A DNA stretch of 64,000 nt, from NCBI RefSeq assembly GCF_004364975.1, contig NZ_SOBW01000008.1, positions 1,300,610-1,364,609 on the forward strand. The letters are read 5' to 3'. Below, piece by piece: positions 34,120-44,983 of this stretch. The notes below the pieces were generated by a model, which ran no database searches, was not told where the DNA came from, and saw nothing but the letters and a program-made list of their open reading frames with translations. The translations under genes and the position numbers were made by a program. The DNA comes from Gelidibacter sediminis. Lineage in GTDB: Bacteria; Bacteroidota; Bacteroidia; Flavobacteriales; Flavobacteriaceae. Within the stretch, counting starts at the first letter, position 1, and each line of letters opens with the position of its first letter.

Positions 34120-35574
34120 TTAAAGAAAAGGCGATAGTAATCGCACGATTTTTTCCAGCAATTGAACAATTTTTGGTCGATTTAACCACTTATTTGGGTT
34201 TATTTTAACAGATTCGTCCATGTCTTCCTTGAACACTTCTGTTAATTGTTTTGCAATATCAGTACTATAAACCATAGCGTTGACTTCAAAGTTTAGATCA
34301 AAACTTCTATAATCCATATTGGCCGAACCAATGATAGCCAAATTATCATCTATAACCATAGTTTTTGCATGCACAAACCCCTTGTTATAAAGATAAATTT
34401 CAGCACCAAACTGCAACAATTCTGTATAATACGCCCGTGCAGCAGCATTGACCATCTTTGAATCTGAAATCCCTGGAACAACAATTTTAACATCCAAGCC
34501 ACTTTGAACCGCAATAATTAAGGCGTCCATTAAGCTCTCTCCGGGTATAAAATATGGACTGGTGATAAAAATACTCTTTTTGGCCGACCCTATAGCTTCT
34601 AAAATTGAATAGAAAATTACGGGCTGGAGACTATCGGGGCCTGAAGCTACCATTTGAACCACCTCTTTATGTATTGATGCTTGGGGTGATTGGTCAGGAA
34701 AATATGTGCTATTGTATTCCAATTGGGTAGGACTGCAAAAATTCCAATCGCCAATAAAAAGATATTGAAGGTAAGCCGTAGCTCTTCCAGTAATCATCAA
34801 ATGCGTATCGCGCCAAAATAAATGAGAATCTGTTTTTAAATCATTGCGATACCGATCGCTCATATTGATACCCCCTACAAAACCTACTTCGCCGTCAACA
34901 ATAATTATTTTACGATGGTTTCTATAATTAAGTCGGTTGGCTAGTGCATACCATGTCACCTTATAAAACGGTGCTGTTTGCACACCAGCATCCTGCAATT
35001 TCTTGAGAAACTTATTTCCGAGACCATGGCTTCCAAAATCATCATACATAAATCGGACCTGAACACCTTCTCTCGCTTTTTTTATGAGGAGATCAGCTAC
35101 AGAATTACCAGTGACATCATCTTCAAAAATATAATATTCAATATGAATGTGCGACGTGGCTTTTTCTAAGGCACTTAATAGTGCCGGGAACTTTTCTTCA
35201 CCATTGATCAAAAGTTTTACTGTATTGTTTGCCGTAAGCGGACTATTGCCTGCGCCGCGGACATACGCCGTTAGATTATCATATGCACTAGAGATCAAAC
35301 CAGAATCACTAACTCTTTGAGAATACGCATACATACGCGCTCTCAAATGATGCCGAAGCTGTTCGTCCTTTATAATTTTTTTAGTGTATAATTTGCGCTT
35401 TCTATAATTGATCCCAAAGGAAAAATAAAAAATAACTCCAACAAATGGAACGAATATAATAAAGAGAATATAGGCTAAAGCTTTTACACTGCTTCTGGTG
35501 TCATATACCACTCGTAAAATCACGACAATAAGAAAAATGACGTAAGCAATTTGCCCTAGCAATAGCCAATTCAT
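34120..35574 (-). CDS. Cardiolipin synthase (phospholipase D superfamily)
   Basis: 484 residues with two N-terminal membrane segments and two HKD phospholipase D motifs: HRKIIIVDGEVGFVGGIN (about residues 225-242) and HAKTMVIDDNLAIIGSAN (about 405-422). The bacterial Cls enzyme joins phosphatidylglycerol molecules to form cardiolipin. It lies 22 bp upstream of the NhaA gene on the same strand. Confidence 0.92.
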   Translation of the reverse strand: MNWLLLGQIAYVIFLIVVILRVVYDTRSSVKALAYILFIIFVPFVGVIFYFSFGINYRKRKLYTKKIIKDEQLRHHLRARMYAYSQRVSDSGLISSAYDNLTAYVRGAGNSPLTANNTVKLLINGEEKFPALLSALEKATSHIHIEYYIFEDDVTGNSVADLLIKKAREGVQVRFMYDDFGSHGLGNKFLKKLQDAGVQTAPFYKVTWYALANRLNYRNHRKIIIVDGEVGFVGGINMSDRYRNDLKTDSHLFWRDTHLMITGRATAYLQYLFIGDWNFCSPTQLEYNSTYFPDQSPQASIHKEVVQMVASGPDSLQPVIFYSILEAIGSAKKSIFITSPYFIPGESLMDALIIAVQSGLDVKIVVPGISDSKMVNAAARAYYTELLQFGAEIYLYNKGFVHAKTMVIDDNLAIIGSANMDYRSFDLNFEVNAMVYSTDIAKQLTEVFKEDMDESVKINPNKWLNRPKIVQLLEKIVRLLSPFL

Positions 35575-35705
35575 ATAGGAAACATTTTTAATTATCTATG
35601 CATATCTAGGTTGGTTGGTTTCATTGCAGTTAGAGGTTCAACCTTATGCAAGATACTATATTATATCTTAGGAGTCTGCAGGGATACGAAGATCACTTAA
35701 AAATT

Positions 35706-35743
35706 AAAAAAGCCCCATTGATTATAATAATTACAGATGGGGC
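35706..35743 (-). terminator. Terminator after the Tmm gene
   Basis: GCCCCAT (35712-35718) and ATGGGGC (35737-35743) form a 7-bp stem. On the leftward strand the stem is followed by a run of T. Confidence 0.78.
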
Positions 35744-35785
35744 ACATAAAACTCAAGAGCTTATGTCATCCACGGCGTTGCCAAT

Positions 35786-37201
<1,416 letters not shown>

Positions 37202-37477
37202 TCATAAGTTTTTTGTCTGTAACACTGCCTCTTTTGAGGTAGCCATACAAACTATTAATAACAATCTTGTTTTAAAGGAAAAAGCTCCAGATTTGAAGCT
37301 CATGAAAATGTGCTACTCTAAAAAAAGAGTCCAGAATATGGGTTCTGAAGTACATTTCTAATGCGAAGAATATAACTAATAAAGGTCAATAATCCTAACC
37401 TCCAGTCTGAATAATTTGGTTGGGAATATAACACCTTAAGAATGATCGTACTATAAGTGTTCTGGCGTATTTACGAC

Positions 37478-37942
37478 TTAGGAATTGAATGGCTTGGTGA
37501 GCATTAATTTCTTTAACAGTAATCTTGGCTCGTTCTTGCCGTAATACGCATCATAGCTCTTGGTATTTTCAAATCCAAGCGCTTCATAAATTTTAATTGC
37601 TGAACTATTATCTGGGTGCACTGTTAAACAAATTTCTGAACTAAAATTATACTCGAGAATTTCTACGAGCTTTTCAGTAAGCTGCTTACCAATGTTTTGG
37701 CCACGATAATCCGGATGCACTCCTAAGGAGAGAATCCATCCTTGGTTCAATGTTTTTGTATGGTTGCCAAGTGCATAGCCAACGACCCTATGGTGCTTTT
37801 CGGCCACATAAAAATACTCATTTGAAATATCAAAAAATTGACGCAAAACAAATAGAGGATAACTCCCATCCTTAAAACTCAAGGTTTCAATTTGGTGTAT
37901 GCTTTCAAGATCTTTTAATGTTGCTTTTCGTAGTGTGATCAT
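37478..37942 (-). CDS. GNAT-family N-acetyltransferase (RimI-like)
   Basis: 154 residues. Acetyl-CoA binding motif A is VHPDYRGQNIGKQLTEKLVEIL, and motif B follows in AIKIYEALGFENTKSYDAYYG. The overall pattern is that of RimI-type protein N-terminal or general GNAT acetyltransferases. The substrate is unknown. It lies 38 bp downstream of the DUF2141 gene and may share its transcript. Confidence 0.82.
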   Translation of the reverse strand: MITLRKATLKDLESIHQIETLSFKDGSYPLFVLRQFFDISNEYFYVAEKHHRVVGYALGNHTKTLNQGWILSLGVHPDYRGQNIGKQLTEKLVEILEYNFSSEICLTVHPDNSSAIKIYEALGFENTKSYDAYYGKNEPRLLLKKLMLTKPFNS

Positions 37943-37980
37943 ATCAATAACTAATTTGCTGGCACTTTTTAAAGCGGTAT

Positions 37981-38409
37981 TTAATTCAACATTTTAATTG
38001 TTAAAGTAGTGTCTTGAGACAGAGTAAATTTACAATCATTATAGGTAGGTGCTGAAAACTTTGGCTTAACGTTATTTGAGAAACCGTAGCCCTCTTTAGG
38101 AATTCCTAAAAAGTTGCGGTTACATTCAGCATCGGAATTTTCATCATGAAACAATGAGATTGCATATTCTCCCTTTGGCAAATCAGAAATCACAATTTGT
38201 TTGGAAGTTTTATCTACCTTATAAGTATAGGTTTTAATGGCAGAACCATTCTCAAGAAAATTCTCTTCGGTGTTAAACACACCCACTACGAGATTGCCTT
38301 TTACGGATTCAATATTGGTGATATTTAAAATGAGCTTCGGATGTTCAGAGGTTGTCATCCCTAAAAATAGTGCGATAGACAAAATAATAATGTTCATAAT
38401 TTTATACAT
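37981..38409 (-). CDS. DUF2141 exported protein
   Basis: 142 residues with a signal peptide. The LNITNIESVKGNLVVGVFNTEENFL, KGEYAISLFHDENSD and FLGIPKEGYGFSNN blocks are characteristic of the DUF2141 family. These are small periplasmic beta-rich proteins of unknown function. Confidence 0.85.
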   Translation of the reverse strand: MYKIMNIIILSIALFLGMTTSEHPKLILNITNIESVKGNLVVGVFNTEENFLENGSAIKTYTYKVDKTSKQIVISDLPKGEYAISLFHDENSDAECNRNFLGIPKEGYGFSNNVKPKFSAPTYNDCKFTLSQDTTLTIKMLN

Positions 38410-38600
38410 TTTTTTAAACCATTCTATTTAGGTCGTAATTTATTTTCTTGTCAGCATACAAACCCTTATACAACATTTATATCAGTACGAGCTACCAAAG
38501 ATGCCTGACCTTATTCATGTCCCAATTTATAAGTCCTCAATCACTTAAAAAATCACTATATATTAACCAAGACAACAATCACATTTTAAGTGTAATTTAA

Positions 38601-39425
38601 TTATTTAAAATAGACAGCTTCAAATACTGCCAATGGCGTTCTTCTACCAACATTTAAACGCAACTCCTCTCCTGAGATTGTGTAGTTATCTGCAATCTCA
38701 AAAATTTTTAAAAATGCCGATTCATTGACATCAACGTCTGGACACATTTTTAAGGTTGTAGCCATATTATAAAATCGGATTCTATTGCCAGCTTCCAATT
38801 CAAATTGGCCATTGATAGTATTGCAACCTGCAAAACCCGTTACCCTATTATCTTGAGACTTTAAAGTAAAAAACATTTCTCGGTCCTGATTTTCGGCCAT
38901 TTTCACATCTTTGCCTTCCAATGTCTTTAATTTCCAATATTTTTCAACAACTGGAGACGGCTCTAATATTCCACTTTTAAAAATAGCCAATGGAACTCTC
39001 TTCGCAATGTTTAAGGCTAAAGAATTATCAGTAATAGTATAATTATCAACAGTTTCAAAAATGCTCAATAACTGCTGTTCATTAAAACTACCCTCAGGAC
39101 ATGCCCTGCGCGTAGATGCCATTTGAGAGAATGATATACGATTTCCATTTTCTAATTTATAGGTGCCCATGAATGTATTGCAGCCTGAAAAACCTGTGAT
39201 ACGGTTGTTTTCAGAATTTAGTGTAAAGTAAATCATTGCACTTTGTTGTTTGGAGTGGGATAGCTCTTGTCCTTCTAAGGTTGTAAGAACCCATTTTTTA
39301 TTCTCAATGGAAACTGATTTCTCCTTATTTGCTACAGCAGACTGAGTCTCTATTGTTGTTTTACTTGTGTTACAGTTGAAAAATGTAAACGCTATAAGTG
39401 TTATTGAAGCTAATTTTAGAGTCAT
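38601..39425 (-). CDS. Lipoprotein with two META (HslJ-like) domains
   Basis: 274 residues with a signal and lipobox ending at Cys18. Two similar domains follow, at about residues 45-155 and 165-274. Each has a Cys-bearing NRITGFSGCNTFMG or NRVTGFAGCNTING block, then MASTRRACPEGSFNEQ or MATTLKMCPDVDVNE, and then DNYTI. This is an internal duplication of the META/HslJ fold, named for heat-shock and motility proteins. Function unknown. Confidence 0.87.
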   Translation of the reverse strand: MTLKLASITLIAFTFFNCNTSKTTIETQSAVANKEKSVSIENKKWVLTTLEGQELSHSKQQSAMIYFTLNSENNRITGFSGCNTFMGTYKLENGNRISFSQMASTRRACPEGSFNEQQLLSIFETVDNYTITDNSLALNIAKRVPLAIFKSGILEPSPVVEKYWKLKTLEGKDVKMAENQDREMFFTLKSQDNRVTGFAGCNTINGQFELEAGNRIRFYNMATTLKMCPDVDVNESAFLKIFEIADNYTISGEELRLNVGRRTPLAVFEAVYFK

Positions 39426-39989
39426 TGTGATAACATTTTAATTTTTTTTTATTTGATCAGAATGTATGGTTCATGGTTAGATATTGCCACAACATTCAAT
39501 AACCATGCCCTTTGGACCCTTGTAGAATCTTAAATTAAGATACCATATTACCAAATCCTTATAATTAGTTGATTATCAAGGAAATAATCAACACTAAAAG
39601 TTGCTTTAGGATTAAACTCTACAGGATTTATTATAAAATTACCATTATAAAACGATGTTGCTTTCCCATAAAAATTTGTGATATAACGTATTCAGAAAAA
39701 ATTAAAGAATGGAAGTAAAAATTAAAGAATTATCGTGAATGTGTTTCAAACATCTCAAACCTCGTTTTTTAAAGAGAATTAGCTGTTTTTAAACAATCTT
39801 CAAATTTTATTTACAATTGACGGTATTTCGTTCAAAAAAATAGCGCTATAACGAATTTTTAAGAATTAATCATCAACATGAAGTAGCTCAAATACGTGAA
39901 ATAAATAAAGAAATTACTTGAAACTATAACGTTTTAGTGTGCAATCCAAAATTGTAATAGTATATTTGCGGTTTAAACCAAAATAAAAC
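39426..39989. other. Long gene-free upstream region of the FMN glutamate synthase-like gene
   Basis: 564 bp with no convincing gene. It contains GTTGATTAT and ATAATCAAC (39568-39592), a perfect 9-bp inverted repeat with a 7-nt loop, and a direct repeat AAAATTAAAGAAT (ending 39710 and 39730). A -7 box TATATTTG lies at 39961-39968, 21 bp before the ATG at 39990. Confidence 0.6.
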
Positions 39990-41579
39990 ATGAAAGTTCG
40001 CGAAAAGTTTATTTTAATTTCGATTATTGTCACAGTCGTCATTATTGGAATCTCATTGGTATGGAGTCCTATACTATGGGCTTTTATAGTCGTGATTCCG
40101 CTTATTATAATGGGAATTTTTGATATTATTCAGACCAAACATACCATCAGAAGAAACTTTCCTTTAATAGGACGTTTCAGATATCTATTAGAGTCTATAC
40201 GTCCTGAAATTATGCAATATTTCGTAGAGACGGATACGGAAGGTAGACCATTGAACCGTATTTTAAGATCTTTAATATATAGAAGAGCAAAAGGTGAAAA
40301 TGATACAGAGCCATTTGGGACTCAAATGGACCTCTATCATTCGGGTTACGAATGGTTAGAGCACTCTATGTATGCTAAAAATAATCCAAAAGAAATTGGG
40401 GAATTTCCACGATTACTAATTGGTGGTAAAGAGTGTAAACAGCCTTATTCTTCCAGTTTATTAAACATTTCAGCCATGAGTTTTGGCTCTTTAAGTAAAA
40501 ATGCTGTCCTCGCTTTAAATAAAGGTGCAAAAATGGGCCATTTTGCGCATAATACTGGTGAAGGTGGTATAAGTGATTACCATTTAGAACATGGAGGAGA
40601 TTTAATATGGCAAATTGGAACTGGATATTTTGGGTGTCGTAATGATGATGGTACTTTCAATGAAGTGACTTTTAGAGAGAATGCGTTACGCCCACAAGTA
40701 AAGATGATTGAAATTAAATTATCGCAAGGTGCAAAACCAGGACATGGTGGTATTTTACCAGCGTCTAAAAACACTCCAGAAATTGCCCGTATAAGACATG
40801 TAAAACCAGGAATTGCGGTACATTCACCTCCCTCTCATTCAGCTTTTGCTGACCCTATTCAGTTTATGTACTTTATTAGGAGGTTGCGGGAACTTTCTGA
40901 TGGCAAACCTATTGGGTTCAAATTATGTATTGGTAGAAAACAGGAGTTCATGGATTTTTGTGAAGCTATGATTTACACCGGAATTCGTCCTGACTTTATT
41001 ACAATTGATGGAGGTGAAGGAGGAACTGGTGCAGCCCCAGTAGAATTCTCAAATTCTATGGGAATGCCATTACGAGAAGGGTTGATTTTTGTGCATGATA
41101 CTTTAGTCGGTTTTGGATTGCGAGATGATATCAAGGTTATCGTTGCTGGTAAGATTATTACAGGTTTCCACATGGCTCGTGCCATTGCATTTGGAGCTGA
41201 TGGCTGTAACAGTTCGCGTGCCATGATGTTATCTATAGGTTGTATACAAGCGTTACAATGTAATACGAACACTTGCCCTGTGGGCGTTGCTACTCAAAAC
41301 CCATCTTTGGTAAAAGGATTAGTAGTTGAAGATAAAGCCCCTAGAGCGAAACGTTACCATGAAGCTACTATCCATAGTTTCTTAGAACTTGTTGCAGCTG
41401 CAGGTCTTAATGATCCTAGTGAGTTGACAAGAGGTCATATCAGTAAAAGAATTGGACTTTTAGATGTGAAGACCTTTGATGAGATTTATCCAGAAATGGA
41501 GCCCGGATCATTACTAGATATTAATACGATTCCTGAAAGTTATAAAAAATTCTTCCATTTAACACGTATTATGAAATAA
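39990..41579 (+). CDS. FMN-binding glutamate synthase family protein
   Basis: 529 residues. Two N-terminal helices anchor it to the membrane (about residues 5-50). The rest is a GltB-like FMN barrel: NISAMSFGSLSKNAV, NTGEGGISDYH, IDGGEGGTGAAP and QCNTNTCPVGVATQ, the last carrying the Cys of the iron-sulfur ligand region. Unlike true GltB it lacks the amidotransferase domain. Such stand-alone proteins may be oxidoreductases of unclear substrate. A -7 box sits at 39961. Confidence 0.88.
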   Translation: MKVREKFILISIIVTVVIIGISLVWSPILWAFIVVIPLIIMGIFDIIQTKHTIRRNFPLIGRFRYLLESIRPEIMQYFVETDTEGRPLNRILRSLIYRRAKGENDTEPFGTQMDLYHSGYEWLEHSMYAKNNPKEIGEFPRLLIGGKECKQPYSSSLLNISAMSFGSLSKNAVLALNKGAKMGHFAHNTGEGGISDYHLEHGGDLIWQIGTGYFGCRNDDGTFNEVTFRENALRPQVKMIEIKLSQGAKPGHGGILPASKNTPEIARIRHVKPGIAVHSPPSHSAFADPIQFMYFIRRLRELSDGKPIGFKLCIGRKQEFMDFCEAMIYTGIRPDFITIDGGEGGTGAAPVEFSNSMGMPLREGLIFVHDTLVGFGLRDDIKVIVAGKIITGFHMARAIAFGADGCNSSRAMMLSIGCIQALQCNTNTCPVGVATQNPSLVKGLVVEDKAPRAKRYHEATIHSFLELVAAAGLNDPSELTRGHISKRIGLLDVKTFDEIYPEMEPGSLLDINTIPESYKKFFHLTRIMK

Positions 41580-41609
41580 GTATGCAAGTAGTCATATAGG
41601 ACTATTTCG

Positions 41610-42065
41610 TTAATCCTTACGCATTTTACCCGTGATTTCTTCAATTTTAATAATGAAAATCATGGGTAAATTGTCATTTACCATTTTACTGGAAAACTCA
41701 CTGATAAAACTTAATTCCTTTTGCTCTTTTTCCACAATCAAGGCTTTGATGCCCAGAGAAAATTCATGCAAATAAGATTTAGCTTCGCTTGCAAAAAGTT
41801 GTTCGAAAGTACCATGTATGGTCACTGATCTCCATTTTGTAAGCGAATCCACATCAATAACATTCATTGCAACATTGTTATTCAGTCGCATTGCGTTCAT
41901 CTTATGACCCTCACCAGAATAGCAGATAATTACATTTTTTTTCTGATTATAAAAATATGTAATAGGGACAACAAAAGGTTTATCTTGATAAATATAGGAT
42001 AAATGCCCTAAGTAATTATTTTCTAGCACAAACTGATTTGCACTCGCTTCCAAATTGATATACAT
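41610..42065 (-). CDS. Pyridoxamine 5'-phosphate oxidase-like flavin-binding protein
   Basis: 151 residues. The blocks GHLSYIYQDKPFVVPITYFY and VIICYSGEGHKMNAMRLNNNVAMNV fit the split-barrel flavin-binding fold of the PNPOx-like family. The substrate is unknown. It converges with the gene ending at 41579. Confidence 0.8.
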   Translation of the reverse strand: MYINLEASANQFVLENNYLGHLSYIYQDKPFVVPITYFYNQKKNVIICYSGEGHKMNAMRLNNNVAMNVIDVDSLTKWRSVTIHGTFEQLFASEAKSYLHEFSLGIKALIVEKEQKELSFISEFSSKMVNDNLPMIFIIKIEEITGKMRKD

Positions 42066-42170
42066 GACGTGTCGTTTTAGTATACCAATATAATGTTATT
42101 GAATAGAATTTTACATGACAATAGTCAGTTTCACGAGCTTAACCTATTATATATCAGCAGAATAATTAAA

Positions 42171-42467
42171 TTAATATGATTTTATGACGTTAATTATATC
42201 ATTTTTCTGTAGTACTCCTGACTGGCGCCATACTTGTTTGCCATTTTTAAAAAGCAACATGGTTGGAACGCCTTTTACTTGATAATTGGAAGCTAATAGT
42301 TGGTTTTTATCAACATCTATTTTGATAATTTTTACAGCCTCTCCCATTTCTGACTTTACATTTTCTAAGATAGGTGCTAAGGTTTTGCATGGACCACACC
42401 AATCTGCAAAAAAATCGACCAAAACTGGAGTTTCTGAATTTATAATATTTTTAAAGCTACTTTTCAT
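42171..42467 (-). CDS. Thioredoxin
   Basis: 98 residues, a complete cytoplasmic thioredoxin. The active site is WCGPC in DFFADWCGPCKTLAP, and the cis-Pro loop is VKGVPTML. It reduces protein disulfides. It lies 24 bp downstream of a small charged protein gene on the same strand. Confidence 0.92.
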   Translation of the reverse strand: MKSSFKNIINSETPVLVDFFADWCGPCKTLAPILENVKSEMGEAVKIIKIDVDKNQLLASNYQVKGVPTMLLFKNGKQVWRQSGVLQKNDIINVIKSY

Positions 42468-42491
42468 TTTAAATTCTATTTTTGGTAGTAC

Positions 42492-42695
42492 TTAATCTTT
42501 ATCGGCATCGTTAGAAATCCTGACACCTTTAATTGATTTTATTTTCTTTTTAACATTTTCTGAATCGTCAGCAGTGTTATTCATTGGATCCCACTCTTTT
42601 TCACTAGGTTTCGTTGAATTTTCAAAATTAGACGCCTCTTGACGTTTTTCATCTTCTTTCCTGTTATTTTGCTTTTTTTCCTCTTTATTTTCCAT
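42492..42695 (-). CDS. Small charged hypothetical protein
   Basis: 67 residues, highly charged and probably disordered (rich in Lys, Glu, Asn and Asp), with no recognised domain. It has an ATG start and short spacing to the thioredoxin gene, which suggests that the two are cotranscribed. Confidence that it is a true gene is moderate. Confidence 0.5.
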   Translation of the reverse strand: MENKEEKKQNNRKEDEKRQEASNFENSTKPSEKEWDPMNNTADDSENVKKKIKSIKGVRISNDADKD

Positions 42696-42843
42696 CTGTT
42701 CACGCTTCTTAATATGGTTTGATTCTCTCTTATATGCGATGATAATACATTAAAGTTTGTCGCAAATAAAACCAATTATTTACACATTAATTACTACTGA
42801 CAAAATAATTTATATCTCATATATTTATGGTAAAAAGAAAACA

Positions 42844-42881
42844 AAAAAGTTCTCAAACTTGAAGTCTGAGAACTCTTTTTT
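42844..42881 (-). terminator. Terminator after the CsbD gene
   Basis: AGTTCTCA and TGAGAACT flank a GACTT/AAGTC-containing loop, with T tracts on both sides. It ends the leftward CsbD transcript. Confidence 0.8.
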
Positions 42882-42899
42882 TGAAATCACTTTATAATT

Positions 42900-43085
42900 C
42901 TACCAATTATCGATTTCATCTTTTAATTCCTCTTTGGATTTACCATAGCGTTCTTGTACTTTTCCAGCTAACTTTTCAAAGTTGCCTTCCGCTTCAGTAT
43001 ATTCATCGTCAGTAATTTTACCGTATTTTTTTTTAAAATCACCTTTTATCTGTTTCCATTTTCCTTCAAATTGATCTGAATTCAT
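42900..43085 (-). CDS. CsbD-family general stress protein
   Basis: 61 residues. FEGKWKQIKGDFKKKYGKITDDE, then EGNFEKLAGKVQERYG, is the CsbD repeat pattern, with an extra acidic tail. CsbD-like proteins are small helical stress proteins of unknown mechanism, induced by the general stress response in Bacillus. Confidence 0.88.
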   Translation of the reverse strand: MNSDQFEGKWKQIKGDFKKKYGKITDDEYTEAEGNFEKLAGKVQERYGKSKEELKDEIDNW

Positions 43086-43338
43086 AATATTTGAGTTTTA
43101 AGTTTATAATTGTTTTGTTCTTATTTTATAAAGTTACACGCATTACCTGTTCACTTATGACCCAAAAGATGAAAAAATTAATGCGATAACTAAATTGTGA
43201 AATGTTTAACAAGATTGGAGTTGAGATATAACTTAAGATGAGAATTGTCAATTTTTAAATATATATAAATATCTTTGGTACTTATGCTAAATTGTTGATG
43301 GAATTATCATAGAAGCTGAAACTCGAAATAATTAAATT

Positions 43339-43689
43339 ATGAGACGCATTTGTATTAGTATAAGTATTATTGTTGCTGTGGTAGCATTAGTTTTAGCAGT
43401 TACGGCGCATTTTAGTAAAGCCTTTCTGCCTGTAACAATTGCATCGATATTTGGCTTAATAGCCTTGTATATGACTAAGAAAGAAGACTTGTCAAAAAAA
43501 TCAATCTATTTAAGCTTTCTATTAACAGGAATTGCATTAATGCTTTCCACTTATAAACTGATTTTTTATCCTGATGTCATCGAGGGAACAAAAAAAATAG
43601 ATGTCGAAGAGACTTCTGATATATCCAAGCCGCCTGAAACTTTGGAAGAATTGGAAGCTGATGATCAATATTTGTATCGGCACCAGTAA
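43339..43689 (+). CDS. Hypothetical membrane protein
   Basis: 116 residues with three hydrophobic segments (about residues 5-22, 26-44 and 55-75), then an acidic soluble C-terminal tail (TSDISKPPETLEELEADDQYLYRHQ-like). It has an ATG start and codon use like its neighbours. I do not recognise a family. Confidence 0.55.
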   Translation: MRRICISISIIVAVVALVLAVTAHFSKAFLPVTIASIFGLIALYMTKKEDLSKKSIYLSFLLTGIALMLSTYKLIFYPDVIEGTKKIDVEETSDISKPPETLEELEADDQYLYRHQ

Positions 43690-43832
43690 TTTTAAACAAT
43701 ATAATTGGCCACCTTACATACTCTTTTTTTTGCACCACCTCATTTGCGCTTGCTAATAAAATTGCAAAAGTTGGCATTAATTTTAAAAATTCCTTTTTTT
43801 TAACTTTATTTGAGCATCGTATAATTTAAATA

Positions 43833-44873
43833 ATGAAGATCTTTCTAATTGCTTCTGCCTTCTCATTAGTTGGTGCATGTGCCTCGCGCAGTTATACCCA
43901 AAAGATAGATGATTTAAAGCAAAGTATCGTCTTTGAGCAACCGGAGATGATTAGAGAATACGGTAAGACCATCACGTCTGACGAACTGAGCACACATGTT
44001 CACACACTAGCATCTGCCGAATTTGAAGGCCGAAAAACTGGTGAAAATGGGTTCCATAGAGCCTCAAACTATCTCAAAGATTTTTACAGCACTAATGTAA
44101 TTCCTTCGCCTCTAGGTAGAGACCACTATTATCAAAATATTCCAAAAGCATATTTTAATACAGAAAGTCCGGCTTCTCAAAATGTGGTAGCATTTATAGA
44201 AGGAACAGTATATCCCGAAGAAATTATAGTTCTATCTGCTCATTTAGACCACCTCGGCGTTTCTGACAATACAATATATTATGGTGCTGATGACAACGCA
44301 TCGGGTACTGCTGCCCTTATGGAAATTGCACAGGCTTTTATAAAAGCCAAGTCAGAAGGTTATGGTCCTAAAAGAAGTATTTTGTTTTTACATTTAACCG
44401 CAGAAGAGTCGGGCCTCTTAGGATCAACTTATTATGTAAAACATCCTATTTTCGCCTTAACGAACACAATAGCAAACTTAAATATTGACATGATTGGGCG
44501 TGTTGACAAAAAGCATGACGAACATAAAAACGAAAATTATATTTATATTATTGGCGCAGACAGACTAAGTACTGAACTGCATTATATTTCTGAAGCTGCA
44601 AATTCAAGATTTACCAATCTCGAACTTGATTATACATACAATGCTGCGGATGATTCAAATAGGTATTTTTACCGCTCAGACCACTATAATTTTGCGCGCT
44701 TAGGCATACCTGTCATATTTTATTTTAATGGTGAACATGCTGATTATCATCAGCCTACTGATACTCCAGATAAAATTAACTACGCATTACTTAAAAAGAG
44801 GGCACAACTTATTTTCACAACAACCTGGTACCTCGCAAATAGCGCAAAAAAATTGAGTACCGCAAAATTGTAA
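43833..44873 (+). CDS. M28-family metallopeptidase lipoprotein, short form
   Basis: 346 residues with a lipobox ending at Cys16. The M28 metal ligands are visible: SAHLDHLG (His, Asp), YGADDNASGTAAL (Asp, Asp), LTAEESGLLGS (Glu-Glu), NIDMIGR (Asp), and YRSDHYNFARLGIPVIFY (His). It is homologous to the following gene but lacks about 180 residues of a PA-type insertion between the N-terminal region and the peptidase core. It probably releases amino acids from peptides in the cell envelope. Confidence 0.9.
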   Translation: MKIFLIASAFSLVGACASRSYTQKIDDLKQSIVFEQPEMIREYGKTITSDELSTHVHTLASAEFEGRKTGENGFHRASNYLKDFYSTNVIPSPLGRDHYYQNIPKAYFNTESPASQNVVAFIEGTVYPEEIIVLSAHLDHLGVSDNTIYYGADDNASGTAALMEIAQAFIKAKSEGYGPKRSILFLHLTAEESGLLGSTYYVKHPIFALTNTIANLNIDMIGRVDKKHDEHKNENYIYIIGADRLSTELHYISEAANSRFTNLELDYTYNAADDSNRYFYRSDHYNFARLGIPVIFYFNGEHADYHQPTDTPDKINYALLKKRAQLIFTTTWYLANSAKKLSTAKL

Positions 44874-44983
44874 TCTTGAACACCTCATTTGTTAAAGTTT
44901 GTTAAATGAAACCATCCTTAAAGTCAGAGCGCTCTCTTTTTTTGTATTATCGCACATCTATTAAATCTCTTAATTATATTTCA